DNA of 64,000 bases from Rhizobium sp. 18055. GTDB lineage: Bacteria; Pseudomonadota; Alphaproteobacteria; Rhizobiales; Rhizobiaceae. The notes below the pieces were generated by a model. It worked only from the letters and a program-made list of their open reading frames with translations, was not told the origin of the DNA and searched no databases. This document shows positions 45,711-54,968 of the stretch, one piece after another (the stretch's first letter is position 1; each line of letters starts with the position of its first letter). The translations under genes were made by a program, and so were the position numbers. The stretch covers positions 62,001 through 126,000 of the forward strand of contig NZ_CACSKD010000007.1 in NCBI RefSeq assembly GCF_902706285.1, written 5' to 3'.

Positions 45711-47795
45711 TCAGGCAGCAGCGTCGCGTATCACCGGATCGGCCACCTGTTGTCGCTCGATCGCATTCGGACCACCGTTCACGAGTGCCTCGATATCCTG
45801 GCGCGGCGCGGGTCGTCCGAACAGGAAACCCTGCACCTGCAGGCACCCTTCGCGGCGCAGGAAATCGATATGCTCTTCCTTCTCTACGCCCTCTGCCAGC
45901 ACCGGAATATCGAGGCTTTGTGCGAGGATGAGCGTCGAGCGGACGATGGCCGCCGATTGCTTGTTGGTGACCACGCCATCGATGAAGGCCCGGTCGATCT
46001 TGATCTTGTCGAACGGAAAGCTCTGCAGCGTCGAGAGCGATGAATAGCCGGTGCCATAGTCGTCCATCGCCACCCGGACGCCAAGTGCTTTGAGGCGGCG
46101 GATCGCGGTCAGTGCATGCGCATGGTCGGCGATGATGCCGGACTCGGTGATTTCGACTTCAAGGCGGGAAGGCTCAAGCCCGGTGTCCTTGAGGATCTGC
46201 TGCACGGTCTGCGGCAGGCGGCTATCGGCCAGTTGCTGCGGGGCAACGTTGACGGCAATGCGCAGCGGGTTCGTCCATGTCGCGGCTTCCGCGCAGGCGG
46301 TGCGCAGCACCCACTCACCCAGTTCCATGATGAAGCCGGTCTTTTCGGCGATTGGAATGAACTCGTTCGGCGATACATAACCCCGCGTCGGATGCCGCCA
46401 GCGCAACAGCGCCTCGAGCCCGATGACCTCGCGACTGACCGTATCGTTCTGCCGTTGGTAGAACAGTAGAAATTCGTTTTGCTTCAGGCCCTCGCGCATC
46501 TCGATGGCCAGAGCACTGCGTGCCCGCACCGCTTCGTCCATGGAGGGATCGTAAAAGCAGATGCTGCCACCGACCGTCGTCTTTGCCCGGTACATGGCGA
46601 CATCGGCCTGCGACAGGAGATCGTCGACCGTTTTCGCGCGGTCGGGGAAGCTGGATATCCCGATGCTGGAACCAACGCTGAGAATCTGCCCGTTCCATTC
46701 CACAGGCAGTTGGATATCGTCGAGCAGACGCTGGGCAAGTGCCGGCACTTCGGCGAGCCCCTTCTGATCGACGGCAATCACCACGAACTCATCGCCACCG
46801 ACACGCGCCGCGAACTGTCCCGCCTCGGACACCTTGTTCAAGCGCTCGCCGATGGCGCGCAGAACGGCATCGCCCGCTGCATGTCCGTGCACATCGTTGA
46901 TCTCCTTGAACCGGTCGAGATCGAAACAGAGAACCGCAATGCGATCGGCTGGATTGGTCAGCCTCTTCGTCAGTGCCGGGAGATGTTCGTTGAGCGCTGC
47001 CCGGTTGGCGAGATGGGTCAGCGGATCGTGCAGCGACAGATGACGATAGCGCGCAACGGCCGCCGTCGTCGATTGCATGTCGAGGATGTAGGTCGATGCT
47101 CCAAGCAGCAGGATGATGATCATCACCGCGCCGACGAGAGCCGTCATTACGCCGACCGACAGAATTTCGGCAGGAACGGCAACGCTGGAATCGGGGACGA
47201 CGGTCATGCCCGCCATGCCGATGAAATGTGTGGTGACGATCGCCAGGATCAGCGGGACGGAGGCGCCGAGTTTGGTCGAAAGCTTGCTCGAACGCGCCAC
47301 GCGATTGGTCATCAGCGCGCCGAACAGAGCGCCTGAGATCAGCGAGGCAACCACATAGCGCTGGTCCCACTCGATCTGGCCCGCCACCTTGAAACCGGTA
47401 ATGCCGACATAATGCATGGCCGCGACGCCGAGCCCGACGATGGCGCCACCGGCCTCGACAAGCCGGCTTTTCTCGTGGCGCACCGATGCGACGCCGAAGC
47501 CGATCATTGCCGAGGTGATGCCGATGAACAGCGACAGCAGCGTCAAACCGGGTTCATACCCCGTCAGCACCGATGCTCGATAGCCGAGCATGGCGATGAA
47601 ATGCGTGGTCCAGATCGTCGATCCGCCGACGAAGCCGGCGAGGAACAACCAGTTGAGCTTCTGCAGACCCTGTGTTCGCCGCACACGCGTGAACAGCCGG
47701 ACCGTCAGCAGCGAGCCGAGCAGACAGATGACAGTTGCGATGAGCAGATGTGAAAGGCTATGTTCGACTGCAATACAGGAAATGACGCGGAGCAT
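45711..47795 (-). CDS. MHYT-GGDEF-EAL cyclic di-GMP enzyme
   Basis: Inner-membrane protein of 694 residues. The N-terminal sensor has seven membrane segments with three MHYT repeats (TTHFIAMLGY, AAMHYVGITG, TTHFIGMAGM), proposed to bind copper and sense diatomic gases. The GGDEF domain has an intact RVGGDEF loop but no RxxD feedback site, and the EAL domain keeps the catalytic residues: EALLRW, NVAPQQL, EITES, DDYGTGYSS, KIDRAF, AEGVE. Both activities, synthesis and hydrolysis of cyclic di-GMP, are therefore possible. The gene is transcribed leftward, away from rplY. Confidence 0.94.
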   Translation of the reverse strand: MLRVISCIAVEHSLSHLLIATVICLLGSLLTVRLFTRVRRTQGLQKLNWLFLAGFVGGSTIWTTHFIAMLGYRASVLTGYEPGLTLLSLFIGITSAMIGFGVASVRHEKSRLVEAGGAIVGLGVAAMHYVGITGFKVAGQIEWDQRYVVASLISGALFGALMTNRVARSSKLSTKLGASVPLILAIVTTHFIGMAGMTVVPDSSVAVPAEILSVGVMTALVGAVMIIILLLGASTYILDMQSTTAAVARYRHLSLHDPLTHLANRAALNEHLPALTKRLTNPADRIAVLCFDLDRFKEINDVHGHAAGDAVLRAIGERLNKVSEAGQFAARVGGDEFVVIAVDQKGLAEVPALAQRLLDDIQLPVEWNGQILSVGSSIGISSFPDRAKTVDDLLSQADVAMYRAKTTVGGSICFYDPSMDEAVRARSALAIEMREGLKQNEFLLFYQRQNDTVSREVIGLEALLRWRHPTRGYVSPNEFIPIAEKTGFIMELGEWVLRTACAEAATWTNPLRIAVNVAPQQLADSRLPQTVQQILKDTGLEPSRLEVEITESGIIADHAHALTAIRRLKALGVRVAMDDYGTGYSSLSTLQSFPFDKIKIDRAFIDGVVTNKQSAAIVRSTLILAQSLDIPVLAEGVEKEEHIDFLRREGCLQVQGFLFGRPAPRQDIEALVNGGPNAIERQQVADPVIRDAAA

Positions 47796-47993
47796 GAAAT
47801 CGGACCAGATTGATATTGCTCTGTCATAGCGACTTCGACATTAGCATTCATTAATTGTCCCGCCATTCCAGTTGTATAGTTAAACCTTGACAACGATTTG
47901 CAACTTATGGCTTGCGCCGCCGCGAGAAGTTCGCCGGCTGCTTGTTGCAGTGCAGAAGGTGGAGCCGAAAGCGCCATTCCGATCAGCCGCTGC

Positions 47994-48084
47994 TTGCCAT
48001 CCAGCCGCAACTAGACTATAGCGCACGCGTCCGCGCAGACACCCTTGGAGGCAATGCGGATGAGGATGGGGTAACCCGCCTCCA
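47994..48084 (+). promoter_or_regulatory. rplY promoter and leader stem-loop
   Basis: Promoter TTGCCA (47994-47999), 17-bp spacer, TATAGC (48017-48022), giving a leader of about 114 nt. The leader contains a perfect stem TGGAGGC (48046-48052) / GCCTCCA (48078-48084) with an inner GGG/CCC pairing. A structured leader before a ribosomal protein gene may mimic the protein's rRNA site. The rest of the 347-bp gap 47796-48142 holds the divergent promoter and no gene that I can see. Confidence 0.55.
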
Positions 48085-48142
48085 GTTTCGTGGCAGGCTT
48101 AGCCGTCGCGGAGCTCTCCATATAACCTCGGAAGGAAAAGTC

Positions 48143-48751
48143 ATGAGCCAGAAAAGTTACGAGCTCAAGGCCGAGGCGCGCGAACGGGTTGGTAAGGGGT
48201 CCGCCCGTGAACTTCGCCGCAATGGTCTAATTCCAGCTGTCATCTATGGTGACAAGCAGGCCCCAGTTTCTATCACCCTCAACACCAATGAGGTAACGAA
48301 GCGCATCCACGCCGGCGGTTTCATGACCACCGTTGCAACGATCGACGTCGACGGCAAGAAGTACAAGGTTCTGCCGAAGGACTACCAGCTCGATCCGGTC
48401 CGCGACTTCACGATGCACGTGGACTTCCTGCGCGTATCCGGCAACACCCAGGTCAGCGTCGCGATCCCGGTTCACTTCATCAACGAAGAGAAGTCCCAGG
48501 GCCTCAAGATCGGTGGCGTTCTCAACATCGTTCGCCACGATGTCGAAGTTCATTGCCCGGCTGATGCCATCCCTGAGTTCTTCAATATCGACCTCAGCGG
48601 CAAGAAGATCGGCGACAGCATCCACATTTCCGAAGTCACCCTGCCAAAGGGCGTGACCACGGTTATCGACCGCGACTTCACGATCGCGACGATTGTTGCT
48701 CCGGCAGCAGGCGTTTCGGAAGAAGAAGAAGCAGGCGAAGCTGAAGCTTGA
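48143..48751 (+). CDS. rplY: 50S ribosomal protein L25/Ctc
   Basis: 5S-rRNA-binding ribosomal protein of the long, two-domain Ctc type, 202 residues. N-terminal L25 domain ([21 protein letters not shown], about 1-95) and C-terminal TL5-like beta domain ([20 protein letters not shown] onward), with an acidic [10 protein letters not shown] tail. ATG 48143 follows GGAAGG by 8 nt. In many rhizobia pth follows directly; here two unrelated genes separate them. A strong terminator ends the transcript. Confidence 0.97.
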   Translation: MSQKSYELKAEARERVGKGSARELRRNGLIPAVIYGDKQAPVSITLNTNEVTKRIHAGGFMTTVATIDVDGKKYKVLPKDYQLDPVRDFTMHVDFLRVSGNTQVSVAIPVHFINEEKSQGLKIGGVLNIVRHDVEVHCPADAIPEFFNIDLSGKKIGDSIHISEVTLPKGVTTVIDRDFTIATIVAPAAGVSEEEEAGEAEA

Positions 48752-48775
48752 TCGCTTGAATGATTTGTAAAGTAT

Positions 48776-48807
48776 AAGGCCCGCTTTCTCGCGAAAGCGG
48801 GCCTTTT
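48776..48807 (+). terminator. Rho-independent terminator of rplY
   Basis: Stem AAGGCCCGCTTTC / GAAAGCGGGCCTT with loop TCGC and a T-run, 25 bp after the stop. It separates rplY from the following GGDEF-EAL gene. Confidence 0.92.
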
Positions 48808-48930
48808 CATTTGCTTGGAAGGGAGCGCTTCAACATCGATTAAGACATTTCATAGAAGCATAGGTCATCGTTCACGTAGGCGTAGCAGCTGTGGACCAGG
48901 AACCTTTGCGGCAAGGAGCAGACGCAGGAA

Positions 48931-51291
48931 ATGCATAATTCCGTTCAGAACAGATTTCTAGGAATTGTGTTTGGCGCACTTCTGCTCTTGGTAACCCCGC
49001 TCTTTATTCTTTTCCTGTTTTTGTCGTCGGAGCGCGCGGAGAAGGAAATCCGCGACCACATCTCGGTTCTTCTGGTGGCCAACTCCCAGGCGCTTGCAAA
49101 ACCACTGTGGGATCTCGACGAGGATAGCGTCGCGCAGATCAGCGCCACCGTCGTCTCACAGGCGTTGATCGTCAAGGTTCAGGTAAGCGATCATTCCGGC
49201 CAGCTTGACGTCACACAATCGACGATCCCGAAATCATTTCACGGCGAACTGGTTCAGGTTTCCCACGCCATCATCTATTCCGCATTGGATGGCCCGAAAA
49301 ACCTCGGCTCGATTTCCGTATCCTATCCGGCGCCCGGCTTGTTCTCCGGTCTGCAGCAGGAAGAGATCGTCTTCATGTCGATCTTCATCTTCGCCGTTCT
49401 CATCGTCTTCAGCGCCGCCCTCATCGGCAATCGCATCTTCCTCGTCCGGCCGTTGATGCGCCTGATTGCAGCAATCGAGGCAACTGGCCAGCTCGGCTCG
49501 CGCCACCATGTCGATTGGCGCTCCAATGACGAGATGGGCCGCCTTGCCCGCAGCTTCAACGAGATGCAATCCAAGCTGGAGAGCGAAGAGCAGGAGCTCA
49601 AACTCGCGCACCGTCGCGCGATCGATATTTACGATCTGACACCCGCCATGCTGTTCTCGCTTGACGAAGACGACCGTATCACCGCCGTCAGCGACTATTG
49701 GCTGGCCGCCACAGGATATGAACGCCACCGCGTTATCGGCGCCCGTTTCACTGATCTCGTCACGCAAGACACCCGCGAAGCCTTCCTCGGCCGCAACGAC
49801 GAACTCGGCGGCGGCAAGGCCGTGGACGTGACAGTCAAATTCCTGTGCGCCGATGGTCGTGTGATCGATGTTCTCATCCTGGAATCGAAAGCGTCAACCG
49901 GCGGCCACGATGTCCTGTCGCTCTCGGTCATGACCGATGTGACCGCGCTCAAGGCCTCCGAGGCACGCAATCACAAGCAGGCGATCACCGACCACCTGAC
50001 AGGCCTTCTCAATCGTCAGGGCTTCGAAACCATTCTTGACGGCAAGATCCGTGCGGCCGATGCCGCCAATCAGGAACTGGCCTGCCTGTTCGTCGATCTC
50101 GATCGGTTCAAATGGATCAACGACAACCTCGGCCACGCCGAAGGTGACAAGGCGCTCCGCGAATTTGTCGGCCGATTGAAGACCAAACTCGCACCGTCAG
50201 ACGTGGCCGCCCGCCTCGGCGGCGATGAATTCGCCATCCTGCTGCCAGCCAAGGATGCTGCGGAGCGCGCCGACATCATGGCCGAGATGCTCGCCTCCAT
50301 CTTCAGCGAGCCTTTCGGCACCGATATGCACCTCAGCGCCAGCGTCGGCATCGCCATCTATCCCCGCCACGCCGACAACGCCGCCGAACTGCTGCAGAAG
50401 TCGGATATGGCCATGTACGCCAAGAAGCGCGATGGCAAGAACGGCGCACAGCATTTCGACAGCGGCATGATCGATCATGCCCGTGCCCGTGCGGAAATCG
50501 AAAGCTGCATCGAGATCGGCCTGCTCGAGGACTGGTTCGAAGCCTACCTGCAGCCGATCGTCAACCTCAACGGCCGCGGCATCGCCGGCTTCGAGGCGCT
50601 GATGCGTCTCAACCACCCGCAGAAGGGCCTGATGGCGCCGGCCGAGGTCATCAACGTCGCGGAAGAGACCTCGAAGATCATTCGGGTCGGCAACGTCATC
50701 ATGGAAAAGGCGATCGAGCACCTGGCCAACCTGTCGGCGCTTCCCGGCATGCAGGACAGCTATCTCGCCATCAATTTCTCGCCGTTGCAGTTCGAATCCT
50801 CGCTGCCCGCTCGCCTCGCCAGTTTCCTCATGCGGCACAGCATCCACCCCGAGCGGATCGTGGTCGAGATCACCGAAGCCGTGCTGATGCACAACAACCC
50901 GGAAATTCGCAAGGTCGTCAGCGATCTCCGCCAGTTCGGCTGCCGGATCGCCCTTGACGACTTCGGCACAGGCTACTCGTCGCTGAGCTATCTCAATCGC
51001 TTCCCTGTCGATATCATCAAGATCGACCAGTCCTTCACCCGTTCGATCAACGACGCCAACGACGACATCAGGCACAAGAGCCGGACGCTGGTCGAAAGCA
51101 TCACCACGCTGTCGCACAAGATGGGTTGCACGGTGATTGCCGAGGGCATCGAGACCGAACAGGAATGCAGCACGCTGTGCGAAATGGGTCTCGACTATGG
51201 CCAGGGCTATCTCTTCCATCGTCCGCAGACCGTCGCCCAGCTGATCGATAAAATGGCAGGCCGAGAGCCCGCACTCGCACGCGCATCGTAA
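48931..51291 (+). CDS. Membrane sensor GGDEF-EAL protein
   Basis: Inner-membrane protein of 786 residues. Two membrane segments (about 10-32 and 145-167) enclose a periplasmic domain of about 110 residues. Then a HAMP region (RPLMRLIAAIEATGQLGSR), a PAS domain (about 230-345), GGDEF (DHLTGLLNRQGF, RLGGDEF) and EAL (FEALMRL, NFSPLQF, EITEAVL, DDFGTGYSSLSYL, KIDQSF, AEGIETEQ). Catalytic residues of both halves are present. The next gene, 19 bp on, encodes an orphan solute-binding protein, a likely periplasmic partner. It has its own promoter space after the rplY terminator. Confidence 0.94.
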   Translation: MHNSVQNRFLGIVFGALLLLVTPLFILFLFLSSERAEKEIRDHISVLLVANSQALAKPLWDLDEDSVAQISATVVSQALIVKVQVSDHSGQLDVTQSTIPKSFHGELVQVSHAIIYSALDGPKNLGSISVSYPAPGLFSGLQQEEIVFMSIFIFAVLIVFSAALIGNRIFLVRPLMRLIAAIEATGQLGSRHHVDWRSNDEMGRLARSFNEMQSKLESEEQELKLAHRRAIDIYDLTPAMLFSLDEDDRITAVSDYWLAATGYERHRVIGARFTDLVTQDTREAFLGRNDELGGGKAVDVTVKFLCADGRVIDVLILESKASTGGHDVLSLSVMTDVTALKASEARNHKQAITDHLTGLLNRQGFETILDGKIRAADAANQELACLFVDLDRFKWINDNLGHAEGDKALREFVGRLKTKLAPSDVAARLGGDEFAILLPAKDAAERADIMAEMLASIFSEPFGTDMHLSASVGIAIYPRHADNAAELLQKSDMAMYAKKRDGKNGAQHFDSGMIDHARARAEIESCIEIGLLEDWFEAYLQPIVNLNGRGIAGFEALMRLNHPQKGLMAPAEVINVAEETSKIIRVGNVIMEKAIEHLANLSALPGMQDSYLAINFSPLQFESSLPARLASFLMRHSIHPERIVVEITEAVLMHNNPEIRKVVSDLRQFGCRIALDDFGTGYSSLSYLNRFPVDIIKIDQSFTRSINDANDDIRHKSRTLVESITTLSHKMGCTVIAEGIETEQECSTLCEMGLDYGQGYLFHRPQTVAQLIDKMAGREPALARAS

Positions 51292-51310
51292 ACGCATAGG
51301 AGAAGGCAAG

Positions 51311-52033
51311 ATGATGAAACGCCTGCTGTTTGTCGCTCTCCTCGGTCTTCATTCTGTCAGCCATGCCAACGCTGCCACCGTCAATCTGGTCACCGAGGAT
51401 TACCCGCCCTTCAGCTATCGCGAGGGCAGCGAACTCAAGGGTGCGTCCGTCGATCAGGTCGAGCTGATGATGCGCGAGGCGGGGCTCGAAGCCAGGATCG
51501 AGATCATGCCCTGGACACGCGCCTATGCCGCGGCACAGACGACACCGATGACCTGCGTTTTTACGACGGCACACAGCACCGAACGAGACGGACTGTTCAA
51601 ATGGGTCGAGCCGCTGCTGGTCGATGACAACATTCTTGTTGCCAAGGCTGGCTCAGGCGTTGAGGCGACGAGCCTGGAGCAGGCAAAGCAATACACGGTC
51701 GGCACCCATCGCGGCGACTACACACAGAACCTGCTCAAGGAAAAGGGCTTCTCGAAGATCGACGTCGCGACCGATTTCTCAGCAACGCTCCGCAAGCTGC
51801 TGAACGGCCGCATCGATCTCATGCCGATCTCGCAGCTGTATTTCGAGAAAATGAAAGCTGATCAGCCGCTGGTACGCATCGCCCTGCTCTCCTCCCAGTC
51901 GCTGGGCATCGCCTGCGAAAAAAGCTTCCCGGATGAACTTCAGGCAAAGATGCAGGCAGCACTCGACAAACTGATCGCCGATGGCACGCAGAAGGCGATT
52001 TTCGCCAGGTACGGCCTGCACCCGCAGAACTGA
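51311..52033 (+). CDS. Orphan periplasmic solute-binding protein (family 3)
   Basis: Periplasmic protein of 240 residues of the amino-acid-type SBP_bac_3 fold. The signal peptide ends near HANA; the mature part begins VNLVTEDYPPFSYREG and includes LEQAKQYTVGTHRGDYTQNL and LLNGRIDLMPISQ. No ABC permease or ATPase gene is near. The gene is 19 bp behind a GGDEF-EAL sensor with a periplasmic domain, so it probably senses a ligand for that protein rather than serving transport. ATG 51311 has AGGAGAAGG upstream. Specificity unknown. Confidence 0.9.
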   Translation: MMKRLLFVALLGLHSVSHANAATVNLVTEDYPPFSYREGSELKGASVDQVELMMREAGLEARIEIMPWTRAYAAAQTTPMTCVFTTAHSTERDGLFKWVEPLLVDDNILVAKAGSGVEATSLEQAKQYTVGTHRGDYTQNLLKEKGFSKIDVATDFSATLRKLLNGRIDLMPISQLYFEKMKADQPLVRIALLSSQSLGIACEKSFPDELQAKMQAALDKLIADGTQKAIFARYGLHPQN

Positions 52034-52135
52034 TTTGCCCCGGCCAGCACGCTTGCGCTTGACTTTGGCGCCGTTTCGCGGTGGTGAACGTCCACACACC
52101 CTTGCCCAAACATTTCCGCGAGGAATGAACGCGCC

Positions 52136-52879
52136 ATGCTTGTTATCGCCGGCCTCGGCAATCCCGGCAGCCAATATGCCGGCAACCGCCACAATATCGG
52201 CTTCATGGCCGTGGATGCCATCCACCGCCGCCACAGCTTTTCGCCATGGACGAAGAAGTTCAAGGCCGTGATCTCCGAAGGCGAGATCGCAGGCGAGAAG
52301 GTGCTGCTGATCAAGCCGCAGACCTACATGAACCTGTCGGGCGAATCCGTCGGCGAGGCGATGCGCTTCTACAAGCTGCAGCCCTCCGACATCGTCGCCG
52401 TCTACGACGAACTGGATCTTGCGCCCGCCAAGGCCCGCATCAAGACCGGCGGCGGCCATGGCGGCCACAACGGCATCAAGTCGCTCGACGCCCATTGCGG
52501 CAAGGAATACCGCCGCCTGCGCCTCGGCATCGGCCATCCCGGCAACAAGGATCTGGTGCAGCATTACGTGCTCGGCGATTTCGCCAAGGTCGATCGGACC
52601 TGGCTTGAGCCGATGCTCGAAGCCCTGGCCGACAATGCCGAGATGCTGGTGAGAAATGAAGATTCGCAGCTGATGAACAAGCTGGCGCTCGCCGTCGGCG
52701 GCAAGGCCGACGAGGACAAGCCGCAGAAGACGCAGCCAGCCGCCAAGCAGGCCACCGACAAGCCCGCAGGCAAGTCGCACATTCACCAGGCCCGCAACAG
52801 CGCCCAACCAAAGAAGCTGCCGACCACCGGACCGATGGCCGAAATGCTGAAGAAGATGTTCGGCAACAAGGGCGAGTAA
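52136..52879 (+). CDS. pth: Peptidyl-tRNA hydrolase
   Basis: Cleaves peptidyl-tRNAs released from stalled ribosomes, an essential recycling step. The core of about 190 residues has [18 protein letters not shown] with the catalytic His, [27 protein letters not shown] with the catalytic Asp region and [14 protein letters not shown] Lys/Ala/Pro-rich tail of about 55 residues (195-247), common in rhizobial Pth, follows. ATG 52136 gives [11 protein letters not shown]. It is 102 bp after the binding-protein gene and 2 bp before the acetyltransferase. Confidence 0.97.
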   Translation: MLVIAGLGNPGSQYAGNRHNIGFMAVDAIHRRHSFSPWTKKFKAVISEGEIAGEKVLLIKPQTYMNLSGESVGEAMRFYKLQPSDIVAVYDELDLAPAKARIKTGGGHGGHNGIKSLDAHCGKEYRRLRLGIGHPGNKDLVQHYVLGDFAKVDRTWLEPMLEALADNAEMLVRNEDSQLMNKLALAVGGKADEDKPQKTQPAAKQATDKPAGKSHIHQARNSAQPKKLPTTGPMAEMLKKMFGNKGE

Positions 52880-52881
52880 CG

Positions 52882-53334
52882 GTGACGGAACATTCCCTCA
52901 CCATTCGACCCGCCGAACAGCGCGACCTCGCAGGCCTTCTGGCACTCTATCGCGAACTCAACCCTGCAGATCCCGTGATGGACTCAATATCCGCCGAAGC
53001 CCGCTTCGAAGCTATGCTCGGCCACCCGGGAATGCAGGTCTTCATCGGCTTTGCCGGCAGCACCGCAGCCGCCTCCGTCACGTTGGTCGTCATTCCCAAC
53101 CTGACCAGACAAGGCGCGTCCTACGCGCTGATCGAAAACGTCATCACGGCAGCGCACTACCGCAAGCGCGGCTACGCTGGAGCGCTGATCGCACATGCCA
53201 TCCAGGCGTCATGGGATGCCGGCTGCTACAAGGTGATGCTGCTGAGCGGATCGCAAGACCCGGCAACGCTGCGCTTTTACGAGAATTGCGGTTTTACGCA
53301 GGACAAGACCGGCTTCCAGATCCGCCGCCCTTGA
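52882..53334 (+). CDS. GNAT family N-acetyltransferase
   Basis: Acetyl-CoA-dependent acetyltransferase of 150 residues. The fold runs from LTIRPAEQRDLAGLLALYREL to the cofactor loop ENVITAAHYRKRGYAGALI and ends FYENCGF. It starts at GTG 52882, 2 bp after the pth stop with GGGCGAGTAA upstream, so it is co-transcribed with pth. The acceptor is unknown. Its stop lies 2 bp from the convergent clpS stop. Confidence 0.9.
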   Translation: MTEHSLTIRPAEQRDLAGLLALYRELNPADPVMDSISAEARFEAMLGHPGMQVFIGFAGSTAAASVTLVVIPNLTRQGASYALIENVITAAHYRKRGYAGALIAHAIQASWDAGCYKVMLLSGSQDPATLRFYENCGFTQDKTGFQIRRP

Positions 53335-53336
53335 GC

Positions 53337-53648
53337 CTACTCCTCCGGCTCGGTCCTGAACATCAGCGGAAACCCGGCCTCCTTGCCGAAATCCGTCGCT
53401 TCCTTGGCCTTGGTCTCGGCGATGTCTTTCGCGCAGACGACGACCACGGCACTGCCGAGCTTGTGCGCCGTCAGCATCACCCGGTATCCGGTCTCTTCGC
53501 TCATCCGGAACACGGCCTTCAGCACCGCAGTCACGAATTCGCGCGGCGTAAAATCGTCATTGACGAGAATGACCTTGTAGAGCTTCGGTCGATCCAGCTT
53601 CGGTTTCGACTTCACTTTTGGCTTCAGGCCAGCGTCGTTGTCACTCAT
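53337..53648 (-). CDS. clpS: ATP-dependent Clp protease adaptor ClpS
   Basis: N-end-rule adaptor delivering substrates to ClpAP, 103 residues. A basic flexible N-terminus (about 1-24) precedes the core YKVILVNDDFTPREFVTAVL, with VNDDFTP lining the N-degron pocket, and AHKLGSAVVVVCAKDIAETK. No clpA is adjacent. Alphaproteobacteria often have two ClpS paralogues, one next to clpA; this isolated copy with phenylalanine after NDD may be the second (ClpS2). ATG 53648 is preferred over an in-frame ATG four codons upstream. Confidence 0.93.
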   Translation of the reverse strand: MSDNDAGLKPKVKSKPKLDRPKLYKVILVNDDFTPREFVTAVLKAVFRMSEETGYRVMLTAHKLGSAVVVVCAKDIAETKAKEATDFGKEAGFPLMFRTEPEE

Positions 53649-53841
53649 CGGGCAATCCATCCGTTGATGACAGGGAAATGAGCGAGCGTACGCTCAGCCC
53701 GCTGATTATATTGCACTGCAAGCGCAGCTTTCAAGCGAAACCGGCTTTGATCACGAGAGATATGCTCGAAAAGCTTGACCCGGAGGCGGCTTTTACCCCA
53801 TACGCACGGCCAAGGAATTCAAGAACAGCAGGTTTCAGGCC

Positions 53842-54945
53842 ATGGGCTTTAAATGCGGTATCGTCGGTCTGCCGAATGTCGGCAAGTCCACCCTCTTCAA
53901 CGCGCTGACCAAGACGGCGCAGGCGCAGGCGGCTAACTATCCGTTCTGCACGATCGAGCCGAACACCGGTGAAGTCGCCGTTCCCGATCCGCGCATGCAG
54001 AAGCTTGCAGCGATCGCCGGCTCGAAGGAAATCATCCCGACCCGCATCTCCTTCGTCGATATCGCCGGCCTCGTGCGCGGCGCGTCCAAGGGTGAAGGCC
54101 TCGGCAACAAGTTCCTTGCCAATATCCGCGAAGTCGATGCCGTCGTGCACGTGCTGCGCTGCTTCGAAGACGACGACATCACCCATGTCGAAGGCAAGAT
54201 CAATCCGGTCGGCGATGCCGACACGATCGAGACCGAGCTGATGCTCGCCGACCTCGAAAGCCTGGAACGCCGCGTCGAGCAGACCCGCAAGCGTGCCGCT
54301 TCCAAGGACAAGGAATCGCTGGCCCAGCTGCCGGTCATGGAAGCCGTCATCAAGCTCCTCAACGAAGGCAAGCCGGCCCGCATCCTGCTGAAGTCGCTGG
54401 CAGCCGAGGACATCGAGGTTCTCAAGGGCCTCAATCTGCTCACGTCGCATCCGGTTCTCTACGTCTGCAACGTCGCCGAAGGCGATGCTGTCGATGGCAA
54501 CGACCATACCAAGGCCGTGGCCGTCATGGCCAAGGAACAGGGCGCCGAATGCGTCATCATCTCGGCCGCGATCGAATCCGAAGTGGCGCAGCTGCCGGAA
54601 GAGGAGTCCAAGGAATTCCTCTCGGCTCTCGGCCTTGAAGAAGCCGGTCTCGACCGCCTGATCCGTGCCGGTTATCACCTGCTCGACCTGATCACCTATT
54701 TCACCGTCGGTCCCAAGGAGACCCGCGCCTGGACCATCGTCCGCGGCACCAAGGCGCCTGCCGCTGCCGGCGTCATCCACACCGACTTCGAACGCGGCTT
54801 CATCCGCGCCTTCACCATCGGCTTCGACGACTACATCGCCTTCAAGGGTGAAGTCGGCGCCAAGGAAGCCGGCAAGGGTCGCGACGAAGGCAAGGAATAC
54901 GTCGTCCAGGACGGCGACGTCATCCACTTCCGCTTCAACACCTGA
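53842..54945 (+). CDS. ychF: Redox-regulated ATPase YchF (Obg family)
   Basis: P-loop protein of 367 residues that, despite Obg-family descent, prefers ATP and associates with ribosomes. G1 [14 protein letters not shown] starts at residue 8, G3 [20 protein letters not shown] follows, a coiled-coil insert lies in the middle, and the C-terminal TGS domain ends [15 protein letters not shown] and [17 protein letters not shown] 53842 ([12 protein letters not shown]) is the standard start. The 193 bp before it are shared with the divergent clpS gene. Confidence 0.97.
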   Translation: MGFKCGIVGLPNVGKSTLFNALTKTAQAQAANYPFCTIEPNTGEVAVPDPRMQKLAAIAGSKEIIPTRISFVDIAGLVRGASKGEGLGNKFLANIREVDAVVHVLRCFEDDDITHVEGKINPVGDADTIETELMLADLESLERRVEQTRKRAASKDKESLAQLPVMEAVIKLLNEGKPARILLKSLAAEDIEVLKGLNLLTSHPVLYVCNVAEGDAVDGNDHTKAVAVMAKEQGAECVIISAAIESEVAQLPEEESKEFLSALGLEEAGLDRLIRAGYHLLDLITYFTVGPKETRAWTIVRGTKAPAAAGVIHTDFERGFIRAFTIGFDDYIAFKGEVGAKEAGKGRDEGKEYVVQDGDVIHFRFNT

Positions 54946-54968
54946 GACACAATGAACAAGACTGTCGC

